Counted from the stretch's first letter, positions 1 to 8,731 are shown. The stretch is 64,000 nt of DNA from JBBQUN01 sp963698395 (GCA_963698395.1 CAVOQQ010000008.1:806001-870000), one strand, 5' to 3'. Notes: a model not told the origin generated them from the letters alone. Made by a program: numbers and translations.

Positions 1-774
1 GCGTTCGGGCCTCGAAATCCCTGGGATCCGCAGTACAACCGATTCCGAGGGTGGGAGCCCGACGAAGACGAATGGGAGCTGTACGACCTCGACAACGACT
101 ACAGCCAGGCGAGGGACTTGGCCGAGCGGTATCCAGACAAGCTGGCCGACCTTCGCCGCTTGTTCGACGAACATGCCGAAGCCAACAATGTGTTCCCGAT
201 CGGTGGTGGACTCCTGACCTCGGTCTTCCGTCCCGATCTGATGCGGTCGAGCAACCTGCGCCAGTGGACGTTCGGCGCCGATGACGACCGAATCGCCGAA
301 GCAATGGCTCCCAAGTTCCTGAGTGGCCACTCGAGCCGGTCAGAGGTGGCCTTCGCCGCCGGACCCGACGACCAGGGCGTGTTGTTCTGCGTCGGTGGAA
401 TCACCGGCGGGTTCACGGTCTACGTCGACGCCGGGGTACTGGTTGCGGAATACAACGCCGCCGGCGTCGAACGAACCATTGCTCGAGCCGATTCGCCGAT
501 GGACGAGGGCAACCACGTCGCCGTGATCGACCTGGTCATGGACGGCGACCGGTTCCGTTGTCCTGCCACGCTGACGCTCGAACTCGATGGCCGGCGAGTT
601 GGCAGCGCTCGGGTCGAGCGGACCGTGCCCTCGATGTTCAGCTTCTCCGAGACCTTCGACGTCGGCAAAGACCTGGGTTCTCCGGTGTCGTTGGCCTACG
701 CAGCTCGTAAGCCCTTCGCGTTCACCGGAACGATCGACTCGGTGCGGTGCCGCTACCTCGACCCTGCGGACTGA
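1..774 (+). CDS. Sulfatase (arylsulfatase family), C-terminal part only
   Basis: The reading frame is open from the first base, so the N-terminus and catalytic Cys/Ser region lie outside the window. The first visible residues contain WELYDLDNDYSQARDLA followed by a helix and DEHAEANNVFPIG, the usual C-terminal signature of arylsulfatases (the 'W-E-L-Y-D-L' strand and the closing helix). After it comes an extra beta-rich domain of about 170 residues ending FAFTGTIDSVRCRYLD, as in long actinobacterial sulfatases. Sulfatases hydrolyse sulfate esters. The substrate cannot be judged from this fragment. The stop is TGA at 772-774. Confidence 0.85.
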   Translation, partial: AFGPRNPWDPQYNRFRGWEPDEDEWELYDLDNDYSQARDLAERYPDKLADLRRLFDEHAEANNVFPIGGGLLTSVFRPDLMRSSNLRQWTFGADDDRIAEAMAPKFLSGHSSRSEVAFAAGPDDQGVLFCVGGITGGFTVYVDAGVLVAEYNAAGVERTIARADSPMDEGNHVAVIDLVMDGDRFRCPATLTLELDGRRVGSARVERTVPSMFSFSETFDVGKDLGSPVSLAYAARKPFAFTGTIDSVRCRYLDPAD

Positions 775-824
775 ACGGTCAGAAGAGCCAGAAGGGTCAC
801 CGCTCGTGATCGGCGGCTGCGCCG

Positions 825-1400
825 TCAGCGGTCTCGGAATCCCTTCCCCGCGAGGATCTTCGGAGCGAACTTCTCGACTCGCGCTTGCCGTGTCTTGGCC
901 TGTTTGGCCTGCGAGATCTGGAGGTGGTACTCGCGCTGTCGGCCGGGTGTGAGTCCCTCGAACGCCTCCTTGAACGCCTCGTCTTCATCGATCCGACACT
1001 GGAGCTCTTCGCAGAACACCAGCTCGGGCGCCGGCTCGACCTCGAGTCCGTTGTCTTCGATGTCGATGGCCTCGTCGACGTACGCCGCAACCAGGTCGGC
1101 CAGCTCGGACACCTCGGCGACGGAGGTGAATGTCAGTCGCTTGGCCGATCGCGAGTTCGGTCCCTGCGACTCGAGCAGTCCCTGCGGATCTTCGAGCAGG
1201 GCGCCCTTGAAGAACATGAGGGCGAGGAAGTTCTTCATCTCCTGCATGATGACGATGTTGCGACCCTCGTGACTGAAGCAGGGCTTGCCCCACTTGATCT
1301 CCTCGATCAGCTCACAATCGAGGAGCGTGGATCGCAGCGCAGTCATCTCCTCCGGCCACTTCGTCGACCGTTTGATGTAGGCATCGACCTTGGCGTTCAT
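825..1400 (-). CDS. YdeI/OmpD-associated family protein (DUF1801-like)
   Basis: This 191-residue protein starts MNAKVDAYIKRSTKWPEEM and contains the DUF1801-like segment EEIKWGKPCFSHEGRNIVIM, then a C-terminal Lys/Arg-rich helical region (LTPGRQREYHLQISQAKQAKTR) typical of the YdeI family. The molecular function is not established; members are often annotated as bacteriocin-protection or stress proteins. The frame stays open far upstream, but the ATG at 1400 is preceded by a good GAGGAG ribosome site, so the shorter form is chosen. It stands alone and converges with the sulfatase gene. Confidence 0.85.
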   Translation of the reverse strand: MNAKVDAYIKRSTKWPEEMTALRSTLLDCELIEEIKWGKPCFSHEGRNIVIMQEMKNFLALMFFKGALLEDPQGLLESQGPNSRSAKRLTFTSVAEVSELADLVAAYVDEAIDIEDNGLEVEPAPELVFCEELQCRIDEDEAFKEAFEGLTPGRQREYHLQISQAKQAKTRQARVEKFAPKILAGKGFRDR

Positions 1401-1496
1401 CGGATACTCCTCGTTCGTCGCTCTGGTGTAGCACCGGTCTGGACTTCTTGCGTGCACGCTCAGCCGAGTCACAGCTGACGCTCGGGAACCAGAACG

Positions 1497-1743
1497 ATTC
1501 TGACGGGCGGACGCCGAATCGTCACGCTGATGGTGGGAAGCGGCACCCTCTACTACCTCGTCAACTCCGGGGATCCCGATGGCGGCGGCCTGGTGGGCGT
1601 GGCGATGACGATCCATCGAACGGCCGCCACGCTGGCGTGGATCTACCTGATCGGGCATGCAGCCATTGCCGTCCTCTACCACTTCGCCTCGGACATGACG
1701 CTCAGCCAGATGTGGTCGCCGCGCCGAAGCTCGTCGCGAGGGG
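1497..1743 (+). pseudogene. Remnant of a cytochrome b561-like membrane protein (C-terminal helices)
   Basis: A short frame reads RIVTLMVGSGTLYYLV, then HRTAATLAWIYLIGHAAIAV followed by LYHFASDMTLSQMW. This resembles the last helices of the cytochrome b561/CybB type, where histidines in such helices bind haem. No N-terminal helices are present, and the frame runs directly into sequence that is antisense to the end of the HNH gene, with no stop codon of its own near 1743. I read it as a truncated relic interrupted where the HNH gene was inserted. Family assignment rests on helix and histidine pattern only. Confidence 0.4.
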
Positions 1744-1744
1744 C

Positions 1745-3286
1745 TCAGTGGTTTGGTGGGCTGGTGCCGCCGTTGTCGCCGCCGGTGGTGTCGGGGTCGG
1801 CGGGGTGTCCGCCACCGGCGGGTGGCGGGCCGTGCCGGTTGCCCGGTGCCGGAGTGTTTCCGGGGGTGCCGGGTGTGTTGTCGTTGTGTTGCCGGCGTCG
1901 GCTGCCGGATTGGAGGTGGGCGATCATCACGTCGAGCCCGTAGGCGTCGTAGCTCCCCATCCCCGCAGTCCAGGCACCCCGGCCAACCCACTCAGGCCGC
2001 TCCGATGCCGGGGTGTCGGGTCGGGTGGGGACACCGGTCAAGGTCATCACCCGGCCACGATGGTCACGAATGATCAGACCGGCCCGATCGGCGGTGAACT
2101 CGATGCTGGCTCCTTGGGCGTGCAGAGCACGGTGATGGAACCGACACAGGAACACTTGCTCGTCGAACAGGGTTTCGGGTTTGGTGGTGAACGGCACCGA
2201 GTGATGCGCCTCGAGCACCCCGGCCCGGCCACACCCCGCCGCCGCGCAACACGGTTGCTCGACCGTCATGGCGGTGCGCATCCACGGCGGCGCCGTACGT
2301 TGTTTCGATGAGATCCAGAGTGGATGCCCGTTGCGTGACACCAGCCAACACGCCGACAACTCTTGATGGATGGCATCGAGTTCGGCTTCGGTGACCGGCG
2401 GCCCATGCAACACCGACACCCCCGTCGGGCTGTCAGAACCGGGGCCATGGCCACCGGTGCTGGCCTGGCCGTTGCCGGCGACATCGCTGCTCGTGCCGCA
2501 GGTCGGGCAGCCCGAGGGCCGGTGGCGGGTTTCTTGCCAGGCCCGGAACACCTCGACATCGATCTGCAAGACGGCCAGGAACTGGGGACTGACCGGTCTG
2601 GGACCCACCTCCAGCAACGACAACAACGCATCGGCCGAGGTGGCCGCCGTGCCGGTCTGGTCGAACAACTCGTTACGGCGCTGCGCCAGGCGTTTCTCCA
2701 ACACCGCACCGTTCACACTGTCGAGGAACCCTCGGATCTCGTACCCGTCGGCCCTGGCCCGCAACGACAACGACTCCGGACGCGGTGGCCGGTCACCGGC
2801 CTCGGCGTCGAGCCGTTTGAACGTCGACACCAGCCCCAGCATCGCATCGGCGGTGGCGTGCCGGGACTGCTCCACCAGTTCGGCTTCGGTGTCGGCCGTG
2901 GCCACCTGGGCCAACGCCGCCACCACCGGCAACGACACCTCACCATGGCCGAACGCCTCAGCCAGCTGCGGGAGATCCGGTAACACGTCGGCGGCGGTGA
3001 CCAGACGGCGGGCCTCCGCGCCGGTGAGTTTGAGTTGGCAGGCCAACCGATGCGCCGGCGTTCGCCAACCCCACCCCCAGCCCTGCCCGGCCTGGAACAG
3101 GCCCAACAGTTCGGTGGTGTTGGCTGCCAGGGCGGCCTGGTCGGCGTTGATCCGGCCCACCAGTTTCTGTGACCCGGCAATCAGCTCGTCGATACGGGCC
3201 TCACGCTCATCGAACCCCAACGAGAAGAACCGGCCACCCTCACGACGCACCCCACCAGAGCGACACCCCGGCAACTCGAACACCAC
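1745..3286 (-). CDS. DUF222 / HNH endonuclease (13E12 repeat family)
   Basis: The N-terminal and central part is the alpha-helical DUF222 domain (for example FQAGQGWGWGWRTPAHRLA and RLVTAADVLPDLPQLAEAF). The C-terminal part is an HNH nuclease with CCAAAGCGRAGVLEAHHSVP and CRFHHRALH supplying the metal-binding Cys/His and catalytic His residues. The family is multicopy in actinobacteria and is thought to be a mobile, possibly selfish nuclease; its exact role is unknown. The frame is open to 3493, but the extra N-terminus is low-complexity Trp/Gly/Arg sequence. I chose the GTG at 3286 because GGAGG lies 11 bases upstream; GTG 3283 is equally possible. The Pro/Gly-rich C-terminal tail is usual for this family. 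Confidence 0.85.
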   Translation of the reverse strand: MVFELPGCRSGGVRREGGRFFSLGFDEREARIDELIAGSQKLVGRINADQAALAANTTELLGLFQAGQGWGWGWRTPAHRLACQLKLTGAEARRLVTAADVLPDLPQLAEAFGHGEVSLPVVAALAQVATADTEAELVEQSRHATADAMLGLVSTFKRLDAEAGDRPPRPESLSLRARADGYEIRGFLDSVNGAVLEKRLAQRRNELFDQTGTAATSADALLSLLEVGPRPVSPQFLAVLQIDVEVFRAWQETRHRPSGCPTCGTSSDVAGNGQASTGGHGPGSDSPTGVSVLHGPPVTEAELDAIHQELSACWLVSRNGHPLWISSKQRTAPPWMRTAMTVEQPCCAAAGCGRAGVLEAHHSVPFTTKPETLFDEQVFLCRFHHRALHAQGASIEFTADRAGLIIRDHRGRVMTLTGVPTRPDTPASERPEWVGRGAWTAGMGSYDAYGLDVMIAHLQSGSRRRQHNDNTPGTPGNTPAPGNRHGPPPAGGGHPADPDTTGGDNGGTSPPNH

Positions 3287-3591
3287 ACCCGGCACCGCCT
3301 CCACAACACCCCCATCCCGGACACCCCCACCGCCACTGCCCCGCCGCCACTGCCCCCACCGCCACTGCCCCCAGCACCGCTGCCGCTCCACCCCGCACCT
3401 GCCATACACCCAGTATGAACAAGAGGTGTGACAATGATCCTCGAGCGGTCGGCCGCCCGACGATCGCTCAAGGCGTTGGCGATGACGGCGCACGAGACGG
3501 TTCGACCTCGACCGACCGTCGCCCGATGTCGTCCGGCGCTGCGAACTACCGTGGTGGCCAGCGGAGCCCGGCGAGCGCGAGGTGCCGAAGG
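3287..3591. repeat. Non-coding GC-rich stretch with short tandem repeats upstream of the HNH gene
   Basis: About 300 bases separate the HNH gene from the next gene. Positions about 3326-3374 hold a roughly three-copy imperfect tandem repeat of CCGCCACTGCCCC units. Translations of either strand give only Gly/Trp or Pro/His runs, so I see no gene here. The region presumably holds both promoters, but I could not point to a convincing -35/-10 pair. Confidence 0.5.
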
Positions 3592-4437
3592 ATGGACGAA
3601 CGATTTGGACCGGCAGCGATGGCGATCATCCTCGGCGACAACGAGGCGCTGCACGACCTGGTGACCGCCGACGCCGATCTGATCACCGTGCCGTCGTCGG
3701 TGAGCCACCCGACGCTGCTGCAGTTCGTCGCGTGCGAGGCGTCGAATCTTCCCGATCCCGTCGGAGCGGCGAAGGTGCTGGTCGACGCGGGAGCCGAGAA
3801 ACAGGCGCCGCTCGTCGCCGCCGCCGGCTGTGGTTCGGCCGAGATCGTTGCGTTTCTTCTCGATGCCGGCGCTGCCGTCGACACCGGATCGAGCGATGAC
3901 TCACCGGTCGACCCGGCGACATGGACACCGCTCGACGAGGCCCTCTACTGGTCCAACCATGTCATCGCCACGTACCTCGTCGGCCGTGGGGCTGCGATCA
4001 GGGCCCTGAGCACGGCCGCCGGACTCGGTCGGCTCGAGGCGATCGCTGCGTGCTTCGACGGCGCCGGTGGCCTGACGCCGGCTGCCGGCCGGATCGGTTC
4101 GCCGTTTGCCGACACCGTGCCCGAACACCTGGCCGAGGACCCTCAGGCGATTCTCGATCATGCGTTCGTGATGGCAGTCAACTGCTGCCAGTTGGCGGCG
4201 GCGCAAGACCTGTACGAGCGAGGCGCACAGGTGAATGCCAGGCCCCCCGGCTACCACTGGCAGGGCACCGCGTTGCATGCCGCTGCGTCGCAGGGCGATC
4301 GGGTGACAGCCGAGTGGCTGCTCGGGATCGGCGCCGACCCGTCGATGCGCGATGGAATGGTCGACAGCGATGCAGCCGGTTGGGCCCACCACCACGGACA
4401 CCCCGACCTGGCGACGCTGTTGGCTGCTGAGCCCTGA
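3592..4437 (+). CDS. Ankyrin-repeat-like protein
   Basis: This 281-residue protein has several ankyrin-type helix-turn-helix units: HPTLLQFVACEA, GCGSAEIVAFLLDAGAAVD, TPLDEALYWSNHVIATYLVG, GTALHAAASQGDRVTAEWLL followed by GIGADPSMRD, and AGWAHHHGHPDLATLL. Such repeats form protein-binding scaffolds; no enzymatic domain or signal peptide is visible. The frame extends further upstream, but that part is compositionally unlike protein. The ATG at 3592 (MDERFGPAAMAIILGD) gives the first ankyrin-like helix. It appears to be monocistronic. Confidence 0.8.
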   Translation: MDERFGPAAMAIILGDNEALHDLVTADADLITVPSSVSHPTLLQFVACEASNLPDPVGAAKVLVDAGAEKQAPLVAAAGCGSAEIVAFLLDAGAAVDTGSSDDSPVDPATWTPLDEALYWSNHVIATYLVGRGAAIRALSTAAGLGRLEAIAACFDGAGGLTPAAGRIGSPFADTVPEHLAEDPQAILDHAFVMAVNCCQLAAAQDLYERGAQVNARPPGYHWQGTALHAAASQGDRVTAEWLLGIGADPSMRDGMVDSDAAGWAHHHGHPDLATLLAAEP

Positions 4438-4550
4438 GCCCGCATCGCCGATCGGCTCGGGCCCACCCATGTGCACACCGACCTTGGACCCTGTTCGCGT
4501 CGTGTCGCCCTTCTTACGGTGGTGGTGGAGCTGATTGGAAGGGAGCCACG

Positions 4551-4865
4551 ATGTCACGATTCCTGGGGATGCTGAAGGTGTCGGCCGAGGAGGCGAGCAA
4601 GATGGTCAAGGACGGCCCGATTGCGCGGCGCGCGTACCTCGAACACATCGTGCGAAACGCCCACGGTGTCGTCGAGGGCCTCTGGCTCACCGACGTCGGC
4701 GATTGGGACATGATCGTCATCCTCGACATGAAGGAGGGGTCGAGTGCGGGTGGTACCGCCGCCACGCTCGCCAGGCGTGCGGCCGGGATGACCGTCGCCG
4801 AGCGCTGGATCGAGTTGGTCGAGGTCGATGACGTCGAGAAGGCTCTGACCACGCTCGCGAGCTGA
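4551..4865 (+). CDS. GYD-domain-like small protein
   Basis: The 104-residue protein begins MSRFLGMLKVSAEEASKM and has VEGLWLTDVGDWDMIVILDM, matching the alpha/beta fold and central Gly-Asp-aromatic-Asp signature of GYD-domain proteins. Members of this family are small dimeric ferredoxin-like-fold proteins of unknown function. A clear GAAGGGAG ribosome site precedes the ATG. A decayed amidohydrolase fragment follows immediately after the stop codon. Confidence 0.7.
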   Translation: MSRFLGMLKVSAEEASKMVKDGPIARRAYLEHIVRNAHGVVEGLWLTDVGDWDMIVILDMKEGSSAGGTAATLARRAAGMTVAERWIELVEVDDVEKALTTLAS

Positions 4866-4867
4866 CC

Positions 4868-5152
4868 TCACACCCGAGGGCGAGCCACGGTGACGTGCTC
4901 GACGAACTGTCGACCGAGGGTGTCGAGGTCGTCTGGAATCTGCCCTACGCACACCGGCCGGGCATGGCGGTGGCGATGAATCGCGACATGCTCGCTCGCC
5001 GATCGGATCCTGCTGGGCAGCGACGCTCCGAACACGGGGTGTCGGGCCGCCGACCTCATCGATCGTGTCCGGTCGGCCGATCTCGATGCCGGGGCGATCG
5101 CCGACATCCTCGGGGGCAACGCCCTCCGCCTGGTGCCCCTGCCCTCCACCTG
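4868..5152 (+). pseudogene. Amidohydrolase (COG2159 type) C-terminal remnant, frameshifted
   Basis: One frame reads DVLDELSTEGVEVVWNLPYA then HRPGMAVAMNRDMLA to about 5000. A second frame then continues ADRILLGSDAPNTG to the end ILGGNALRLVPLPST with TGA at 5150-5152. 'RILxGSD.P' and the closing 'ILGGNAxRL' are hallmark C-terminal motifs of the amidohydrolase-2 family; the Asp of GSD is the metal ligand. The N-terminal half, including its HxH metal site, is absent, and one frameshift separates the two pieces. It is therefore a relic. Confidence 0.7.
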
Positions 5153-5234
5153 AGCGCCTGGGTCGGCCGAACTTGTCGATTCTCCGACCGTGGAACACGA
5201 TGGGCCGCGCACCCTACAGAAGCGGAACTCCATC

Positions 5235-7388
5235 GTGTCCATCGCCATCACCGAAGAACACCAGTCGCTCGCCGAAACCGTTCGGGATTTCGCCGGTCGT
5301 CGAGCACTCCGGAGTGCGGCGCGGGCCCTGCTCGACGAGCCGGGTGAGGGACTACCGGCGACCTGGGCCGAGATGGCCGGACTCGGGTGGATGGGACTCC
5401 ACCTTCCCGAGGGGTTCGGTGGCTCGGGCTACGGCCTCGAGGAACTCGTCGTGGTGGTCGAGGAGCTGTCGAGGTCCGTTGCACCCGGACCCTTCGTTCC
5501 GACGGTGATCGCCAGTGCCGTGCTGGCCGCAACGGCCGACGACGACCTGAAGGCGGCTCATCTGCCGGGACTGGCCGATGGCACGCTCATCGGTGCTGTG
5601 GCGCTCGACGGGTCGGTGACCTTCGCCGACGGCAAGGTGTCGGGATCGGCCGGTGTGGTGCTCGGTGGCGGTTTCGCCGACCTCATCCTCGTTGCGGTCG
5701 GCGACGACGTCGCCGTCGTGGAGACCGGCACCGGCGTTTCGATCGAAGCGCCACCCTGCCTCGATCCGACTCGGCCATCGGTGCGAGTGACCCTCGACGA
5801 GGTTCCGGCCCAGCTGGTGGAGGGAGGTGCCCAGACGTTGATCGACCTGGCCCGGGTCCTGTTGTCGGCCGAAGCCGTCGGCTTGGCGCTCGAGAGCACC
5901 GAGATGGCATCGGCCTACGCGAAGGAACGAATCCAGTTCGGGCGGCCGATCGCCATGTACCAGGCGGTGAAACACCACTGCGCGAACATGATCGTTGCGA
6001 CCGAACTGGCGACCAGTGCGGTATGGGATGCTGCCCGGGCCGCGAAGGGTGGCGGTGAGCAACTCACCTATGCCGCGGCGGTCGCAGCAGCACTGGCCGC
6101 ACCGGCCGCCGACCTCTGCGCCAACCTCAGCACCCAGGTTCACGGTGGTATCGCCATCACCTGGGAGCACGACGCCCATCTCTACATGCGCCGAGCCACG
6201 ACGCTGCTGGCTCTGCTCGACGCCGACGAGGCTGCGGCGACGCTCACCGCGCTGACCCGTGAGGGGGTGCAACGAGCGAAGATCGTCGAACTCCCGCCGG
6301 AAGCCGAAGCGATTCGTGATGCCGTGCGAGCGTTCGCGGCGTCGATCAAGGATCTGCCGGCCGACGAACAGCGAACGAGGCTGATCGAGACCGGCTACGT
6401 CATGCCCCACTGGCCCAAGCCATTCGGGCGTGGCGCCGGAGCCATCGAGCAGCTGGTCATCGAGGAAGAGTTCGCCGCTGCCGGCGTGAAACGTCCTGCC
6501 TATGGCATCACGGGATGGGTCATCCTCACTTTGATCCAGTACTCGACCGAGGATCAGGTGGCGCGGTGGGTGAACCCGGCCCTTCGCCACGATGTGATCT
6601 GGTGCCAGCTCTTCAGTGAGCCCGATGCCGGATCCGACGCGGCCGGTGTGAAGACCAAGGCCACCAGGGTCGACGGCGGTTGGTTGGTGAACGGGCAGAA
6701 GGTCTGGACCAGCGGCGCCCACGTGGCCGGGATGGGATTCGCCACCGTCCGCACGAACCCCGACGTCCCCAAGCACGACGGCATCACCACCATGGTGATC
6801 GACATGCACGCCGAAGGTGTCGAGGTACGCCCGCTCAAGATGACCTCCGGCAACTCGGAGTTCAACGAGGTCTTCTTCAACGACGTCTTCGTTCCCGACG
6901 ATGACGTGGTCGGGCCGGTCGACGGCGGGTGGACCGTGGCCCGAGCGACGCTCGGCAACGAGAGCGTGAGCATCGGCGGTGGACAGGGTGGACTCTCCCT
7001 GCCCGGCTCGGCGCTGATCGAGCCGTTCGACGCCAACCCCGACCGACTGACCGGCGGTGCGGCCAGGATCGGTCGCTACATCGCCGAGCACCAGGCCATG
7101 GGCGTGCTCAACCTGCGGGCCGCAAGTCGGGCGGTGGCCGGTGGTGCTCCCGGCCCCGAGGGAGCGATGACCAAGCTGGTCCTGTCGGAGATCGGTCACG
7201 AAGCCGCCGCCATCCTCACCGAACTCGGCGGGACCGACTCGGTCTTCATGGAAGGCAGCGGGGCGATGAGCAACCTGCTCGTGCTGCTCCACCGCGGCAT
7301 GTCGATCGCCGGCGGCACGTCGGAGATCAAGCGCAACCAGATCGGCGAGCGAATTCTCGGACTGCCACGAGATCCGCTGCTGAAGTGA
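5235..7388 (+). CDS. Fused tandem acyl-CoA dehydrogenase (FadE34-like)
   Basis: This flavoenzyme of about 717 residues consists of two acyl-CoA dehydrogenase modules. The first (residues about 1-350) runs from AITEEHQSLAETVRDFAGRR to QVHGGIAITWEHDAHLYMRR. The second (about 360-717) has WCQLFSEPDAGSDAAG, VNGQKVWTSGAH and the FAD-binding end IAGGTSEIKRNQIGERILGL. A single-chain alpha-beta fusion of this size is known from M. tuberculosis FadE34, where usually only one half keeps an active site; a sterol side-chain or other bulky acyl-CoA is a plausible substrate, but this is inference. The GTG at 5235 matches the family N-terminus; an in-frame GTG at 5190 is less likely. Confidence 0.9.
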   Translation: MSIAITEEHQSLAETVRDFAGRRALRSAARALLDEPGEGLPATWAEMAGLGWMGLHLPEGFGGSGYGLEELVVVVEELSRSVAPGPFVPTVIASAVLAATADDDLKAAHLPGLADGTLIGAVALDGSVTFADGKVSGSAGVVLGGGFADLILVAVGDDVAVVETGTGVSIEAPPCLDPTRPSVRVTLDEVPAQLVEGGAQTLIDLARVLLSAEAVGLALESTEMASAYAKERIQFGRPIAMYQAVKHHCANMIVATELATSAVWDAARAAKGGGEQLTYAAAVAAALAAPAADLCANLSTQVHGGIAITWEHDAHLYMRRATTLLALLDADEAAATLTALTREGVQRAKIVELPPEAEAIRDAVRAFAASIKDLPADEQRTRLIETGYVMPHWPKPFGRGAGAIEQLVIEEEFAAAGVKRPAYGITGWVILTLIQYSTEDQVARWVNPALRHDVIWCQLFSEPDAGSDAAGVKTKATRVDGGWLVNGQKVWTSGAHVAGMGFATVRTNPDVPKHDGITTMVIDMHAEGVEVRPLKMTSGNSEFNEVFFNDVFVPDDDVVGPVDGGWTVARATLGNESVSIGGGQGGLSLPGSALIEPFDANPDRLTGGAARIGRYIAEHQAMGVLNLRAASRAVAGGAPGPEGAMTKLVLSEIGHEAAAILTELGGTDSVFMEGSGAMSNLLVLLHRGMSIAGGTSEIKRNQIGERILGLPRDPLLK

Positions 7389-7452
7389 GCACCTTTCGTT
7401 GGTCACCAGCAACACCACCGAGCACGAGCCCCGAGCAAGAGGGAAGAGAACC

Positions 7453-8097
7453 ATGACCGAGAAGACGATGGTGGCGTTGTCGCCGCCGCCTGCACTGTCG
7501 ATGAGCGTCGGCGAGGCGTTGTTCACCCAGCGAGCCATCCGCCGTTTCGATCCGGACCGACCGGTGAGCGACGATGACCTCGAGGTGATCATCGATGCCG
7601 GGTCCAAGGCGCCGAATGGTGGCAATGTGCAGCCGGTACGCCTGCTCGTGATCCGCGATCGGGCTCGGATCGAAGCGTTCGGCGAGCTGTACCACGAGGC
7701 GTGGTGGGCCAAGCGGGCCGATGCCTACGGATGGGTTCCCGATCAAGAGCTCCCATCCGGATCGCCGTATGCGATGCCGGCCCTCCTCGCATCGGAGATG
7801 GGTGCGGCGCCGGTGGTCGTGCTGGTGTTCTCGGCGTCGGCACCCGGGGTGTCGGTGTATCCGACGGCGCAGAACCTCATGATCGCGGCGCGAGCGCTCG
7901 GTATCGGCTCGGTGCTGACGACGCTGCACGAATCGGTGCTCGACCGTCTGTTCGAGATGTTCGGTGTTCCGCCCGAGATGCGTTTCCACTGCTGCATCCC
8001 GTTGGGCTATCCCCGCGGCAACTTCGGCACGACCCACCGGTTGCCGACGAATCAGACGACCCACTGGGACCAGTGGGGCAAGCCGCCGCCCTGGTGA
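7453..8097 (+). CDS. Nitroreductase family protein
   Basis: The 214-residue FMN-dependent oxidoreductase has the family N-terminal signature FTQRAIRRFDPDRPVSDDDL followed by DAGSKAPNGGNVQPVRLLVI (phosphate and FMN contacts), the central TAQNLMIAARALGIGSVLTT and the C-terminal IPLGYPRGNFG. These proteins reduce nitro groups, quinones or flavins with NAD(P)H. A GAGGGAAGAG ribosome site precedes the ATG. The gene lies 64 bp after the acyl-CoA dehydrogenase and may be co-transcribed with it. It converges on the ferric reductase-like gene. Confidence 0.9.
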   Translation: MTEKTMVALSPPPALSMSVGEALFTQRAIRRFDPDRPVSDDDLEVIIDAGSKAPNGGNVQPVRLLVIRDRARIEAFGELYHEAWWAKRADAYGWVPDQELPSGSPYAMPALLASEMGAAPVVVLVFSASAPGVSVYPTAQNLMIAARALGIGSVLTTLHESVLDRLFEMFGVPPEMRFHCCIPLGYPRGNFGTTHRLPTNQTTHWDQWGKPPPW

Positions 8098-8173
8098 GTC
8101 CGGCCCGACGAGGCCGCCCCGACCAGGCTGCCTCGACGAGGTTCTCCCGAATGGTCAGGTCTGGCGTCGACGT
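8098..8173. repeat. Degenerate 15-bp tandem repeats between convergent genes
   Basis: From 8104 the spacer reads as three imperfect copies of a 15-bp unit: CCCGACGAGGCCGCC, then CCGACCAGGCTGCCT, then CGACGAGGTTCTCCC. It starts seven bases after the nitroreductase stop codon and lies in the space shared with the convergent ferric reductase-like gene. No clear terminator hairpin was found. Confidence 0.5.
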
Positions 8174-8731
8174 TCAGGCGGTCGCGGTGACCGTCGCCAG
8201 CTTCTGCTTGCGGTGAGCCAAGACGACGATGATCGTGAGGAACGCGACGATGTTGATCGAGGCGGTCATCAGCATTCGGTAGATCGGGTTCGCTGCGTCG
8301 GTGCCGGCCTGGATGCCGTGCAGTGTTGCGAAGACGTAGAGCGCAAAGCTCGATCGGTGGACCTGACGCCACACCGCACGGGGGAGGCGCTTCATCAGCA
8401 GCGAGGTGACCTCGACGGCCGCGAGCAGGTACATGGCGATCACGCCCCAGGCGACGGCCGATGGTTTCCAGCTGGCGGCCCAGGGAACGAGGATGTCCAT
8501 CCAGCTGAACTGGACGTAGCTGTCGAGCACCAGACCGGCAACGTGGATGGCGGTGAACACCACCGACAGGCCGCCGAGGAAGCGGTGCAGGTTCAGCAGG
8601 TGAGCGGGCTGGCTCGCCTTTGCGACCGCCTTGGTCGAGAGGAAGAGGCCCCAGCACACCGAGAGCGTGACGAGGGCCCAGGCGACGATGCCGCCCGAGC
8701 GGGCGACGTACCACCACAACTGTTCGTTCAT
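8174..8731 (-). CDS. Ferric reductase-like transmembrane protein (haem b)
   Basis: This 185-residue integral membrane protein has about five to six hydrophobic helices. Histidines lie in paired helices, in LHRFLGG and AIHVAG, then QVHRSSF and TLHGIQAG, the arrangement expected for two b-type haems in the ferric reductase-like/YedZ-type domain. It probably moves electrons across the membrane. Its ATG overlaps the TGA of apbE as ATGA, so the two are translationally coupled. Ferric reductase-like domains next to ApbE are known in extracytosolic flavin electron-transfer systems. No cytosolic NAD(P)H/FAD domain is attached. Confidence 0.8.
   Translation of the reverse strand: MNEQLWWYVARSGGIVAWALVTLSVCWGLFLSTKAVAKASQPAHLLNLHRFLGGLSVVFTAIHVAGLVLDSYVQFSWMDILVPWAASWKPSAVAWGVIAMYLLAAVEVTSLLMKRLPRAVWRQVHRSSFALYVFATLHGIQAGTDAANPIYRMLMTASINIVAFLTIIVVLAHRKQKLATVTATA

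Noticed and set aside
825..1991. A 388-residue extended version of the YdeI-like protein
   Set aside because: The upstream about 200 residues are Arg/Pro/His-rich and antisense to other features. A good ribosome site and ATG at 1400 mark the true start.
1745..3591. HNH gene region as a complete mobile element with terminal repeats
   Set aside because: I could not find matching terminal inverted or direct repeats flanking the gene, so only the gene itself is annotated.
4438..4550. Possible terminator after the ankyrin gene
   Set aside because: Only a five-base GAGCC/GGCTC stem can be formed, too weak to call.
5352..7712. A long minus-strand open frame opposite the acyl-CoA dehydrogenase
   Set aside because: It is a shadow of high-GC third-position bias; it has no domain signature, while the plus strand is clearly coding.
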